Origin: Patescibacteria group bacterium
Lineage (GTDB): Bacteria > Patescibacteriota > Patescibacteriia > UBA10025 > JAHIVO01
NCBI GenBank assembly: GCA_022560375.1
Contig: JADFTK010000006.1
Coordinates: 1 to 35,212 of the forward strand
Reading direction: 5' to 3'
DNA length: 35,212 bases
Below the pieces are notes generated by a model, which worked only from the letters and a program-made list of their open reading frames with translations, searched no databases and had not been told where the DNA came from. Shown here piece after piece: positions 1 to 6,428 of this stretch (the first letter of the stretch is position 1; each line of letters begins with the position of its first letter). The translations under genes and the position numbers were made by a program.

Positions 1-90
1 TCTTTCAACTTGTTTCTTGTTTTTATTGGTAAAATAATTGCCTCTTTTACACTGAGAGCACTTCAATTTTATAAGATTATCTTGTGACAT
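1..90 (-). CDS. rpmG: 50S ribosomal protein L33, 5' part (runs off the window)
   Basis: Thirty codons are visible, from an ATG at 88-90 to the window edge; no stop is reached. The peptide begins MSQDNLIKLKCSQCKRG and continues with a YFTNKNKK stretch. This is the start of bacterial L33, including the first CxxC pair (C11, C14) of its zinc ribbon; the second pair would lie outside the window. L33 is a small protein of the large ribosomal subunit near the E site. The gene follows tRNA-Thr on the same strand by about 50 bases and may be cotranscribed with the tRNA cluster. It is below the length at which an ORF scan would find it, so the call rests on the translated N-terminus. Confidence 0.88.
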   Translation of the reverse strand, partial: MSQDNLIKLKCSQCKRGNYFTNKNKKQVER

Positions 91-143
91 ATCAACAAAT
101 TAAAAATTATAATTCAAAATTTAAAATCTTTTTATTCTCTATG

Positions 144-216
144 AGCCGAGAGCGAGATTCGAACTCGCGACCTTTCCCTTACCATGGGAGTGCTCTACCA
201 GCTGAGCTACCTCGGC
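144..216 (-). tRNA. tRNA-Thr (anticodon GGU), copy 1
   Basis: On the minus strand the 73 bases fold as a cloverleaf. The acceptor is GCCGAGG paired with TCTCGGC, the D-arm is GCTC/GAGC, the anticodon loop is ATGGTAA (GGT at 34-36) and the T-arm is GCGAG TTCGAAT CTCGC. The discriminator base is U and no CCA is encoded. The anticodon stem carries a C27-A43 mismatch. A second tRNA-Thr gene with the same anticodon but a different body lies at 749-821. Confidence 0.93.
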
Positions 217-219
217 CAC

Positions 220-305
220 TGGTGGGTAGGGAGGGATTCGAACCCCCGAAGGCCGGAGCCAGCAGGTTTACAGCCTGCCCCGTTTGACCGCTTCGGTACC
301 TACCC
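220..305 (-). tRNA. tRNA-Tyr (anticodon GUA), intact copy with encoded CCA
   Basis: The acceptor GGGTAGG pairs with CCTACCC, the anticodon loop CTGTAAA gives GTA, and there is a long variable arm (CTCCGGCCTTCGGGG region) typical of class II tRNA-Tyr. The T-loop is TTCGAAT and the discriminator is A. CCA is encoded at 220-222, unlike the two tRNA-Thr genes here. A damaged copy of this gene lies at 606-719. Confidence 0.94.
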
Positions 306-312
306 ATGTTAA

Positions 313-555
313 CTATTTTTTTAATCTACTATCTAAATACTTTCTGCCTTTACCTGTTTTCAAAAACGTCTCTCTTTTTATTGCCTGGGACCGTGATGCA
401 AATTCCTCTTCGTAAACCAAGTGCCACGGTACCCTGCCTTTTGTATATCTACTTTTTCTTTGATTATGCTCTTTAACTCTCTTAGCTACATCTTCAGTGC
501 TGCCAATATACCTACTCAAGTATTTTACACTTTTAATTACATATACATAATACAT
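313..555 (-). CDS. Small GIY-YIG nuclease-domain protein
   Basis: This is an 80-residue protein consisting only of a GIY-YIG domain. The first motif is the YVYVI strand at residues 3-7, and the second is YIG at 16-18. The usual catalytic Arg is in the RVKEH helix (R26), and the metal-binding Glu is in KRETF (E62). Single-domain members like this (UvrC N-domain/UPF0213-like) are common in Patescibacteria and their targets are mostly unknown. The gene sits in the tRNA cluster, exactly between an intact tRNA-Tyr gene (220-305) and a broken tRNA-Tyr copy (606-719). Its stop codon lies within a few bases of the tRNA-Tyr 5' end. That position suggests, but does not prove, that it is a mobile or homing-type gene that duplicated its target. 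Confidence 0.88.
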   Translation of the reverse strand: MYYVYVIKSVKYLSRYIGSTEDVAKRVKEHNQRKSRYTKGRVPWHLVYEEEFASRSQAIKRETFLKTGKGRKYLDSRLKK

Positions 556-575
556 ACTTTTTGTGTACCAGATTC

Positions 576-605
576 CCCGCCTGAGGCGGGTGCGCCTCCG
601 GCGCA
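576..605. repeat. Two abutting perfect hairpins
   Basis: CCCGCC-tga-GGCGGG (576-590) is followed without a gap by TGCGCC-tcc-GGCGCA (591-605). Each has a 6-bp perfect stem and a 3-base loop. They stand where the T-arm and acceptor 3' half of the adjacent tRNA-Tyr copy should be. There is no T-run, so they are not intrinsic terminators. Confidence 0.85.
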
Positions 606-719
606 GAACCCCCGAAGGCCGGAGCCAGCAGGTTTACAGCCTGCCTTTGGTTTGACTGTCCGCCCTTTGGCGGAACCGCGGAGCCTGTCCTGACGAATGT
701 CAGGAGTACCTACCCATGT
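606..719 (-). pseudogene. tRNA-Tyr relic interrupted by hairpins
   Basis: The block 606-645 matches the anticodon and variable-arm region of the intact tRNA-Tyr (about 240-279) base for base over roughly 39 positions, including the GTA anticodon loop. The flank at 707-722, TACCTACCCATGTTAA on the plus strand, matches the 5' end and upstream flank of the intact gene (297-312). Between these two matches the D-arm region has been replaced by extra hairpin sequence (658-705). Beyond 606 the T-arm and 3' acceptor are replaced by two hairpins. The acceptor 3' strand is missing, so a functional tRNA cannot form from the bases seen. I read this as a duplicated tRNA gene broken by palindromic insertions. 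Confidence 0.8.
658..705. repeat. Hairpins inside the tRNA-Tyr relic
   Basis: There are two inverted repeats. TCCGCC (659-664) pairs with GGCGGA (669-674), and TCCTGAC (688-694) pairs with GTCAGGA (699-705) across a GAAT loop. A CCGCGG palindrome (676-681) lies between them. They replace the D-arm of the broken tRNA-Tyr. Confidence 0.8.
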
Positions 720-748
720 TAATCTAATTGTAATGTTCACCCCGTCTG

Positions 749-821
749 AGCCGTCGCGCGGAATCGAACCGCGGACCTACTCCTTACCATGGAGTTGCTC
801 TACCAGCTGAGCTACAACGGC
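749..821 (-). tRNA. tRNA-Thr (anticodon GGU), copy 2
   Basis: The cloverleaf on the minus strand has acceptor GCCGTTG with CGACGGC, D-arm GCTC/GAGC, a fully paired anticodon stem ACTCC/GGAGT around ATGGTAA (GGT), and T-arm CCGCG TTCGATT CCGCG with one T-arm pair weak or shifted. The discriminator is U and there is no encoded CCA. It shares its anticodon with the copy at 144-216 but differs in acceptor and T-arm. Its 5' half is duplicated upstream at 970-1009. Confidence 0.92.
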
Positions 822-866
822 TCGGGCGGGGTCAGCACACAAATGTTATCTCTTAATTTATGGTGT

Positions 867-892
867 CCCCGATCCACAGCGGTGGATTGGGG
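867..892. repeat. 11-bp hairpin between tRNA-Thr and its half copy
   Basis: CCCCGATCCAC (867-877) pairs with GTGGATTGGGG (882-892) across an AGCG loop, with a single G-U pair. No T-run follows on either strand. It belongs to the same style of compact palindrome as those in the neighbouring tRNA-Tyr relic. Confidence 0.78.
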
Positions 893-923
893 AAAGCGGG
901 AATGTTGTGAAGGGTGGAGTGTA

Positions 924-938
924 CACAATTGAATTGTG
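924..938. repeat. Palindrome CACAATTGAATTGTG
   Basis: Seven bases on each side of a single central G are perfectly complementary. It lies between the intact tRNA-Thr and its 5'-half duplicate and has no gene on it. It could be a hairpin insertion or a protein-binding palindrome; the sequence does not decide. Confidence 0.6.
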
Positions 939-969
939 GACGCGGAACCCATAGCAACTATTCACGCGC

Positions 970-1009
970 GGAGTTGCTCTACCAGCTGAGCTACAACGGC
1001 TCGGGCGGG
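970..1009 (-). pseudogene. 5' half of a tRNA-Thr gene (duplicate)
   Basis: These 40 bases are an exact copy of 791-830, covering the upstream flank, the 5' acceptor strand, the D-arm and the 5' anticodon stem of tRNA-Thr copy 2. The identity stops at the anticodon loop, where unrelated sequence with a GTTCCGCG stretch follows. No 3' acceptor strand is present, so this is a relic, not a working tRNA. Confidence 0.82.
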
Positions 1010-1061
1010 ATCAACCACTGTCCTGCGCCATACATAAACGAGAAACTAAGTATAAATATTA

Positions 1062-1937
1062 TTATTTTAAATTGCGGATTTCCTTTTGCAACTCCTTTAG
1101 TTTATCATTCTCTGGATTAGCCTCTTTCAGCTGATCATAATACTTCTTAGCTAGTGCTTTGTCTTTCAGACTAATACCCAACGCCACTAAAGCATCCAGT
1201 ATTCTGGGGTTATTAGGCTCGAGCTTGACCGCCTCCTTCAAACTGGCTAAGGCGCTATCTGCCTCATCCAGTGCCAGATAAACTTCCCCTAGTTCAAAAT
1301 GGTAGCCGGCCACCTGACTATTGAGAGAAACTGATTGGGCAGGTTCATTACTATTCATCCTGTCTGATCCGGGAGTTGGAGCCTCCCGATCGTTGGTGAC
1401 ATGGATTTTTATTAAGTACTGATAGATTTCCTTGGCGTGCTCCGGATCTTTCATTTTTTGGTACAACTCAGCTAATCCCTCGTAGGCAGCTATAAATTTA
1501 TTATCCAGGCTTACCGCCTCTATAAATTTATCCTCAGCTTCTTTTAATTTATCCTCAGCTATTAAAGACTCTGCCTCCTTTAGGACAAGAGATTTATTCT
1601 TAGCCACCGTATCCTCTTCCTGGGGTTCTATAGCTTTTATCTTAGATTGATATTTTTTTTCTAGCCCTTTCAAAGATTTATACAAATTACCTAGCAGCGA
1701 CCCCTTGTCCTGGGCTTCACCTTCATGGTCCTTTTTAAATAACGATGTTAATTTGAAGGCTGTCAATTTCCTTTTCAGCCTATGTTCGATAATTTCCTTT
1801 TTAACCTTGTTCTGTCGATGTTTTTGCAGCGTATCTGTATTGATAGAAGATATTACGGGAAACTTTCTAGAAATAATATATATTATTATCCCCATGCTAG
1901 CAATGATGACTCCAATGGCGATATAATTGTAGATCAT
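1062..1937 (-). CDS. Membrane-anchored TPR-repeat protein
   Basis: The 291-residue protein has one N-terminal hydrophobic segment (about residues 5-24) and then a basic linker rich in K and R. A charged region follows, with at least two clusters of tetratricopeptide-like helices at about 118-178 and 210-280. The repeats show the usual pattern of small and aromatic residues (AYEGLAELYQKM; LGEVYLALDEADSALASLK). TPR proteins act as scaffolds for protein complexes; with the basic linker after the first segment the repeats would lie on the cytoplasmic side. It is last in an apparent rpsB-tsf-TPR unit, 28 bases after tsf. The start ATG is taken because the hydrophobic segment begins just after it; no strong Shine-Dalgarno is visible. 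The specific role is unknown. Confidence 0.75.
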   Translation of the reverse strand: MIYNYIAIGVIIASMGIIIYIISRKFPVISSINTDTLQKHRQNKVKKEIIEHRLKRKLTAFKLTSLFKKDHEGEAQDKGSLLGNLYKSLKGLEKKYQSKIKAIEPQEEDTVAKNKSLVLKEAESLIAEDKLKEAEDKFIEAVSLDNKFIAAYEGLAELYQKMKDPEHAKEIYQYLIKIHVTNDREAPTPGSDRMNSNEPAQSVSLNSQVAGYHFELGEVYLALDEADSALASLKEAVKLEPNNPRILDALVALGISLKDKALAKKYYDQLKEANPENDKLKELQKEIRNLK

Positions 1938-1965
1938 AACTAATTTTTAATAGCCAAGATTTTTT

Positions 1966-2556
1966 TTATAACGACAACCTCTTAAAAGAATTGATACGTA
2001 TATTTTCCCCAAGCTTTAACACATTTTCCTGAATCAGCTCCTGGATACTCTTGGAATCATCCTTGACAAAAGGCTGGCTAAGCAGGCAGGTTTCACTATA
2101 AAATTTTTTCAGCTTTCCTTTCACTATTTGATCCCATATCTTATCCGGCTTTTTTTCCTGCTTTACCTGAGCCAGATATATTTCCTCTTCTTTCGCCACT
2201 ATATCCCGAGGCACATCCTCGGCGGATAAATATTGGGGATCCGCAGCTGTAATATGCATCGCAATATCGTGGGCCAGATCTTTAAAATCATCCGTTTTGG
2301 CCACAAAGTCAGTTTCACAGGCCAGGGCTACTTGCGCTCCGATCTTGTTATTAGCGTGGACATAATACCCTATGACTCCTTCATTGGCAGTCCTGCTTTT
2401 CTTCTGCGCAGCAATTTTCTGTCCCTTCTTTTTCATGATTAGTATGGCTTTGGCTAAATCACCCTGGGACTCCTCCAGTGCCTGCTTGGCATCCATAATA
2501 CCCGCACCTGTTTCCTCGCGAAGCTGCTGAATCATTTTTGTATCCACTTTCTTCAT
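1966..2556 (-). CDS. tsf: Translation elongation factor Ts (short form)
   Basis: EF-Ts recharges EF-Tu by exchanging GDP for GTP. The reading frame opens further upstream, but the real start is the ATG at 2554-2556, giving MKKVDTKMIQQLREETGAG. This is the canonical N-terminal UBA-like domain that contacts EF-Tu, followed by IMDAKQALEES. The core carries the nucleotide-exchange signature TDFVAKTDDF. From this start the protein is 196 residues, matching the short EF-Ts type rather than the roughly 280-residue form of Escherichia coli. The upstream extension would be a KR-rich stretch overlapping the rpsB tail and is not supported. The start lies one base after the rpsB stop, so the two are probably translationally coupled. 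Confidence 0.96.
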   Translation of the reverse strand: MKKVDTKMIQQLREETGAGIMDAKQALEESQGDLAKAILIMKKKGQKIAAQKKSRTANEGVIGYYVHANNKIGAQVALACETDFVAKTDDFKDLAHDIAMHITAADPQYLSAEDVPRDIVAKEEEIYLAQVKQEKKPDKIWDQIVKGKLKKFYSETCLLSQPFVKDDSKSIQELIQENVLKLGENIRINSFKRLSL

Positions 2557-2557
2557 A

Positions 2558-3349
2558 CTATTTCTTCTCCTCTTTCTTGTTCTTCTCCTCTTCCTTGGCT
2601 GCTGTGTCTGTTTTAGTTTCCTGGGTGGCGGCTTTATCAGCATCAGATGTCGTCGGTGGTAACTTTTGTTTACTTTGCCCCTCTTTGACCGCTTCAGCTA
2701 CGATGGTGGTGATTAATTTTATTGACTTAGTGGCGTCATCATTGGCTGGGATCGGATAGTCTATCAGATCAACATTCACATTAGTATCAGCCATGGCTAC
2801 TACCGGAATTTTCTTCTTTCTCGCTTCTCTCAGAGCAGTTTTATCTTTCTTGATATCAATCATAAATATGGCATTGGGCAGCTTATCTAAACTCTCTATG
2901 CCACCAACCAATTTTTCCAAATTGGCAATCTCCTCGCTGAATTGTAATTGCTCCCGTTTGGTATATTTATCAAGAGCACCAGATTTCCGTTTTTCTCTTA
3001 AATCCTTTAGCCGACGTACCAGCTTAGTTATATTGTCAAAATTAGTCAAGGTGCCGCCGATCCACCTCTGGGTCACTGACGGCATGCCGACTGAGTCAGC
3101 CATCTGTTTAACAATTTCTGTGGCCTGCCTTTTGGTGGTGACGAAAAGTACCGTCCCCCCTTTAGCCACAATACCAGACACAAAAGAACAAGCCTGGCGC
3201 AGCATAGGCACTGTCTTTTCTAAATCAATAATATGAATTCCACCCCGCATCGTAAAAATATAGGGCTTCATTTTAGGGTGCCAATTCTTGGCCTGGTGTC
3301 CGAAATGGACGCCGCTTTTCAGCAGTTCTAACAAAGATACTTCTTTCAT
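2558..3349 (-). CDS. rpsB: 30S ribosomal protein S2
   Basis: S2 is a late-assembling protein of the small subunit. The 263-residue protein opens with the family block LLKSGVHFGHQAKNWHPKM and contains the RWIGGTLTNFDNI and IDIKKDKTALREA segments that define S2. The C-terminal 40 residues form a K/E/T-rich tail longer than the conserved fold needs. A promoter is visible upstream (3495-3522), leaving a leader of about 140 bases with a perfect inverted repeat close to the predicted 5' end. The gene heads the rpsB-tsf unit, an arrangement common across bacteria. In some bacteria the rpsB leader is regulated by S2; here that is only a possibility. Confidence 0.97.
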   Translation of the reverse strand: MKEVSLLELLKSGVHFGHQAKNWHPKMKPYIFTMRGGIHIIDLEKTVPMLRQACSFVSGIVAKGGTVLFVTTKRQATEIVKQMADSVGMPSVTQRWIGGTLTNFDNITKLVRRLKDLREKRKSGALDKYTKREQLQFSEEIANLEKLVGGIESLDKLPNAIFMIDIKKDKTALREARKKKIPVVAMADTNVNVDLIDYPIPANDDATKSIKLITTIVAEAVKEGQSKQKLPPTTSDADKAATQETKTDTAAKEEEKNKKEEKK

Positions 3350-3459
3350 ATAATTTCCTTTACAACCTCTGTTTTCCTCAACCTGTTTTTTTAATCCCCC
3401 ATAATGAAGGACAAGGGCAAAAGACAGTCAAAAAACATGAGTGATTATTAATAAAAAGA

Positions 3460-3479
3460 TGTATATACCTGTATATACA
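3460..3479. repeat. Perfect 8-bp inverted repeat in the rpsB leader
   Basis: TGTATATA (3460-3467) and TATATACA (3472-3479) flank CCTG. The element lies about 10 bases inside the predicted rpsB transcript start, so it would form a 5'-terminal stem-loop. It is flanked by two copies of GAGTGATTA (3439-3447 and 3484-3492). Confidence 0.65.
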
Positions 3480-3494
3480 TATAGAGTGATTAAT

Positions 3495-3522
3495 ATTGTA
3501 ACACAAATATAATATATGACAA
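3495..3522 (-). promoter_or_regulatory. Predicted promoter of rpsB-tsf
   Basis: On the minus strand TTGTCA (3517-3522) is followed by 16 bases and TACAAT (3495-3500). Both boxes are close to the sigma-70 consensus and the predicted start is near 3488. Confidence 0.65.
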
Positions 3523-3539
3523 GTATCATCACGCCAGTC

Positions 3540-3568
3540 TTGCCTGATTGCGAAAGTTCTGCTACACT
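3540..3568 (+). promoter_or_regulatory. Predicted promoter of rpmE
   Basis: TTGCCT (3540-3545), a 17-base spacer and TACACT (3563-3568). The predicted start near 3575 leaves a 5' leader of about 15 bases before the rpmE ATG. Confidence 0.6.
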
Positions 3569-3589
3569 GTCCACTACAAGTAAAATAAT

Positions 3590-3850
3590 ATGAAAAAAGA
3601 TATCCATCCCCAATACAATCCCCAAGCCACAGTAGTGTGTGCCTGCGGCAACAAATTTACTACCGGATCTACTGTCAATGAGATTCGCGTGGAAATTTGT
3701 TCGGTATGCCATCCTTTTTATACTGGCAAACAAAAATTGCTTGATGACCGAGGTCGCGTTGAAAGATTCCAAAGAATGCTGGATAAAAAATCAACATTGA
3801 GCGCCAAGAATAAAACTAAAACCAAGACCCCTAAAAGCAAAAAAAGTTAA
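3590..3850 (+). CDS. rpmE: 50S ribosomal protein L31 (zinc-binding form)
   Basis: L31 bridges the two subunits near the central protuberance. The 86-residue protein starts [20 protein letters not shown] and has the four cysteines of the zinc-binding C+ type (C17, C19, C37, C40), the last pair in [12 protein letters not shown]. The family core ends near residue 66; the remaining 20 residues are a K/T/S-rich basic tail. It is followed by a hairpin with a T-run before prfA, as in many bacteria where rpmE and prfA are neighbours. Confidence 0.96.
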   Translation: MKKDIHPQYNPQATVVCACGNKFTTGSTVNEIRVEICSVCHPFYTGKQKLLDDRGRVERFQRMLDKKSTLSAKNKTKTKTPKSKKS

Positions 3851-3861
3851 GCTAGTTAAGC

Positions 3862-3894
3862 TCCCCAGCCATTTTTCACCATGGGGGATTTTTT
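3862..3894 (+). terminator. Intrinsic terminator between rpmE and prfA
   Basis: TCCCC (3862-3866) pairs with GGGGA (3884-3888), followed by TTTTTT. The prfA ATG starts seven bases after the T-run, so termination is probably partial or prfA has a weak promoter of its own. Confidence 0.6.
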
Positions 3895-3900
3895 ACGTTT

Positions 3901-4950
3901 ATGGATACTAAAATCCAAGAATTACAAAAAAAATTTGATCAGCTAGAGCGGGACATGCAAGATCCTGAATTTTTTAATAACCCCCATCAGCAAAAAAAAC
4001 TTACCCAGCAATATAACGAAGTAGGCCAGATTTTAAAAAGATATAAAAAACTAAAAGAAATTACCACCAGCATTGTTGAAATAAAAAAAACCCTGCTAGA
4101 AGACAACGATGCCGAGCTTCATCAGATTGCCCAGGAAGAGATTCAAACCCTGGAGCGCCAAAAAAAAGAGATTAATCAAGCAATCCAAGAATCCATAAAC
4201 CCCGCCGACCCACTGAACAAAAAAGATATACTAATTGAAATAAGAGCTGGTACCGGAGGTGACGAAGCGGCCTTATTTGCGGCGGAACTTTTTCGCATGT
4301 ATTCGCGCTTCGCCGAAGAGCAAGAATGGAAAACTCACCTGGTAAGCTCCAGCCCAACCGGCATCGGAGGTTTTAAAGAGGTTATATTTGAAATTAGCGG
4401 TACCAACGTCTATAGCCATTTAAAATATGAAAGTGGTGTCCATCGGGTCCAGCGAGTACCGGCCACTGAAAAAAGCGGGCGGGTACATACTTCAGCGGCC
4501 ACTGTGGCAATTTTGCCAGTAGCCGAAGAGCTGGATATAATATTAAAGCCTGAAGATTTAGATATACAAGCAACCACCGCCTCCGGGCACGGCGGTCAGT
4601 CTGTGAATACTACCTACTCCGCCATACGCATTGTCCATAAACCCTCCGGTTTAGTAGTCATCTGCCAAGACGAGCGCTCCCAAAAACAGAATAAAGAAAA
4701 AGCGCTACAAGTTCTCCGTTCACGCCTGCTGGCGGCTAAGCAAGAAAAAATCTCCCAAGAGCGGTCTGATAAGATAAAAGGCCAGATCGGAAGCGGTGAT
4801 CGATCAGAAAAAATTCGAACCTACAACTACCCCCAGGATCGCATCACTGACCATAGGATAAAAAAGAATTTCTCAAATATCCAGTCTATACTTGAGGGAA
4901 ATTTAAACAAAATAATCAGGGAATTACAGAATGCTGATAAAAAATCATGA
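3901..4950 (+). CDS. prfA: Peptide chain release factor 1
   Basis: RF1 reads UAA and UAG and triggers hydrolysis of peptidyl-tRNA. The 349-residue protein has the codon-recognition tripeptide PAT at 187-189 (in [10 protein letters not shown]), which distinguishes RF1 from RF2 (SPF). The catalytic GGQ is at 231-233 in [11 protein letters not shown], and the N-terminal domain is the usual charged helical region. The length is normal (about 355). The stop TGA overlaps the prmC start in ATGA, which shows that UGA is a stop here and that the genetic code is not the Gracilibacteria/SR1 variant. Pairing with prmC, which methylates the GGQ glutamine, is the standard operon. Confidence 0.97.
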   Translation: MDTKIQELQKKFDQLERDMQDPEFFNNPHQQKKLTQQYNEVGQILKRYKKLKEITTSIVEIKKTLLEDNDAELHQIAQEEIQTLERQKKEINQAIQESINPADPLNKKDILIEIRAGTGGDEAALFAAELFRMYSRFAEEQEWKTHLVSSSPTGIGGFKEVIFEISGTNVYSHLKYESGVHRVQRVPATEKSGRVHTSAATVAILPVAEELDIILKPEDLDIQATTASGHGGQSVNTTYSAIRIVHKPSGLVVICQDERSQKQNKEKALQVLRSRLLAAKQEKISQERSDKIKGQIGSGDRSEKIRTYNYPQDRITDHRIKKNFSNIQSILEGNLNKIIRELQNADKKS

Positions 4951-5804
4951 CTATTCAGAAAACATTATTGACTGCTATTAACAAATTGCGCCAAGCAAGC
5001 ATAACCTCAGCTACCCTAGATGCTGAGATTTTATTATCACATGTATTAAAAAGGTCTAAAGAATATTTATTATCCTACCCAGAAAAAAAAATATCCGCCA
5101 ACCTAAGCCGGACTTATAAATCGTTAATTCTACGGCGGCAACGGGGCCTACCCACAGCCTACCTGACTAATAACAAAGAGTTCTACGGGCTCAACTTTTT
5201 TGTAAACCAACACGTTCTGATCCCCCGGCCGGCCACGGAAACAATTGTCGAGGAAGCTATTAAAGAAGTTAGGCAGCTACAACTGGCTGATAAAGCGAAA
5301 AAAATAATAATTGCTGATGTAGGTACGGGCTCTGGATGTATTGCCGTCACTCTGGCCAAGTATTTAAAAAATGTCAGGCTATACGCTATTGATATTTCCA
5401 GCTCGGCATTAACCGTCGCTAAAAAAAACGCTCAGTCCCATAAAGTGAGCAGTAAAATTTCTTTTGTGGCAGGTAATTTGCTTACGGCCATCAAAATAAC
5501 CAAAAAAAATCCAGCTATTGATCTTATCGTGGCCAACTTACCATATCTGACTAAGTATGAACTATCTGCCGTGCGGTATGAACCAAAACTTGCTCTCCTG
5601 GGCGGCAAGATGGGCTTAGAATATATCGATCAGTTAATAGCGCAGGTGCCTAGGGTCTTAGCTGACGACGGCGTTATTCTCCTAGAAGTTTCTCCGACTC
5701 AGGTAACTGTGGTTGAACATGTTGCTAAGCAACATTTTCCAGATAAAAACATTTCCTTTATCAAAGACTTGTCCGGACAGGAAAGAGTAGTCAAGATTAA
5801 ATAA
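4947..5804 (+). CDS. prmC: Release factor glutamine methyltransferase PrmC
   Basis: PrmC transfers a methyl group from S-adenosylmethionine to the glutamine of the GGQ motif in RF1 and RF2. The 285-residue protein has an N-terminal helical domain (1-90) that docks on the release factor and a Rossmann-type methyltransferase domain. The cofactor motif is [10 protein letters not shown] at 124-133. The substrate-binding NPPY motif appears as NLPY at 197-200, and the usual PRPDTE segment reads PRPATE. Both changes are conservative in position but notable. The gene overlaps prfA by four bases. The identification is supported by context as well as sequence. Confidence 0.94.
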   Translation: MTIQKTLLTAINKLRQASITSATLDAEILLSHVLKRSKEYLLSYPEKKISANLSRTYKSLILRRQRGLPTAYLTNNKEFYGLNFFVNQHVLIPRPATETIVEEAIKEVRQLQLADKAKKIIIADVGTGSGCIAVTLAKYLKNVRLYAIDISSSALTVAKKNAQSHKVSSKISFVAGNLLTAIKITKKNPAIDLIVANLPYLTKYELSAVRYEPKLALLGGKMGLEYIDQLIAQVPRVLADDGVILLEVSPTQVTVVEHVAKQHFPDKNISFIKDLSGQERVVKIK

Positions 5805-5826
5805 AAATCTTTCCTATAATCTTAGC

Positions 5827-5854
5827 TTGACACTGACGCCTCAGCATATATAAT
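5827..5854 (+). promoter_or_regulatory. Perfect-consensus promoter
   Basis: TTGACA (5827-5832), a 16-base spacer and TATAAT (5849-5854) match the sigma-70 consensus at all twelve positions. The next gene also has an ideal Shine-Dalgarno, AAAGGAGGTGA (5907-5917), six bases before its ATG. Confidence 0.85.
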
Positions 5855-5923
5855 GTATGGGCTATTTTTTGCACTTACAGAAACAAACACAAAAAACCGT
5901 TCTTTGAAAGGAGGTGAGACCTC

Positions 5924-6403
5924 ATGAAGGGATTTAATTTAAACTGCTTACGGAAATTTTCCGAAGTGGTGCAGAACTACATGTTAGATGCCACGCCGGG
6001 CAAGCACTTCGGTGCCATACTACAGGCTACCCCATTGGCAGAAGAAGGGAAGAGAGGCCCAGAATTCTCCGCTGCGGAGGCAGCTGGACTGTTTCTAGCC
6101 CACCTGACTATCCTCGAGCGAGGAATGATTAGTGGCATGGTGACTGACCTTGATTACGATGGTAATAACCTCAAGGTAATCATCTACGATCCCAAGCTGA
6201 CCACGCTTGATATCCCGCTGGCGCAACTCCGGAGTTTTGCCATTATGCAGCAACCCCGAGACGGGACACAATTCGTTATAAGAAACGGAACACTAATCAA
6301 AATCGATTGTAACGAACCAATCAAACCCGAGGGGATCCGCCATGGAACAAGAGCAACTCATCCGCCGTACGATTGCTTTAGTGCTTTGCCAATGGAGCAT
6401 TGA
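5924..6403 (+). CDS. Uncharacterised protein, probably highly expressed
   Basis: I do not recognise this 159-residue protein. It has no membrane segment, no signal peptide and no nucleotide-binding motif. The N-terminal half contains a helix-prone EFSAAEAAGLFLAHLTILE stretch. The middle is a likely beta-rich part with a YDGNNLKVIIYDPK turn, and the last 25 residues (from about GIRHGTRATH) look disordered. It has the strongest expression signals in the window: a perfect promoter, a perfect Shine-Dalgarno and a bidirectional terminator of its own, so it is a single-gene unit. The coding sequence looks richer in G+C than its neighbours. A short second reading frame overlaps its 3' end (6342-6428). 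The start is certain from the Shine-Dalgarno spacing. Confidence 0.82.
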   Translation: MKGFNLNCLRKFSEVVQNYMLDATPGKHFGAILQATPLAEEGKRGPEFSAAEAAGLFLAHLTILERGMISGMVTDLDYDGNNLKVIIYDPKLTTLDIPLAQLRSFAIMQQPRDGTQFVIRNGTLIKIDCNEPIKPEGIRHGTRATHPPYDCFSALPMEH

Positions 6404-6428
6404 ACAATTCAAAAAAGCCGCTTACTAA
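6342..6428 (+). CDS. Possible 28-residue overlapping ORF
   Basis: An ATG at 6342 opens a frame shifted relative to the 159-residue gene and runs to TAA at 6426-6428, reading MEQEQLIRRTIALVLCQW and then SIEQFKKAAY. A GAGGGG stretch lies about 10 bases upstream. The composition is more protein-like than the C-terminus of the overlapping gene. It ends inside the left arm of the terminator hairpin. It could be a real small protein, the true C-terminus reached by frameshifting, or chance. Confidence 0.3.
   Translation: MEQEQLIRRTIALVLCQWSIEQFKKAAY

Noticed and set aside
84-287. 67-codon plus-strand frame
   Set aside because: It lies across two tRNA genes on the other strand and its translation is tRNA sequence.
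421-740. Two frames over the GIY-YIG gene and the tRNA-Tyr relic
   Set aside because: They are shadows of the nuclease gene and of palindromic sequence, with no protein-like composition.
914-1120. 68-codon plus-strand frame
   Set aside because: It covers the tRNA-Thr half copy and the end of the TPR gene and has no start signal.
2557-2643. 29-residue N-terminal extension of EF-Ts
   Set aside because: It overlaps the rpsB tail in another frame and is KR-rich; the family start MKKVDTKMIQQL is at 2556.
3428-3772. 114-codon minus-strand frame over rpmE
   Set aside because: Antisense to rpmE and spans the divergent promoters; rpmE is certain.
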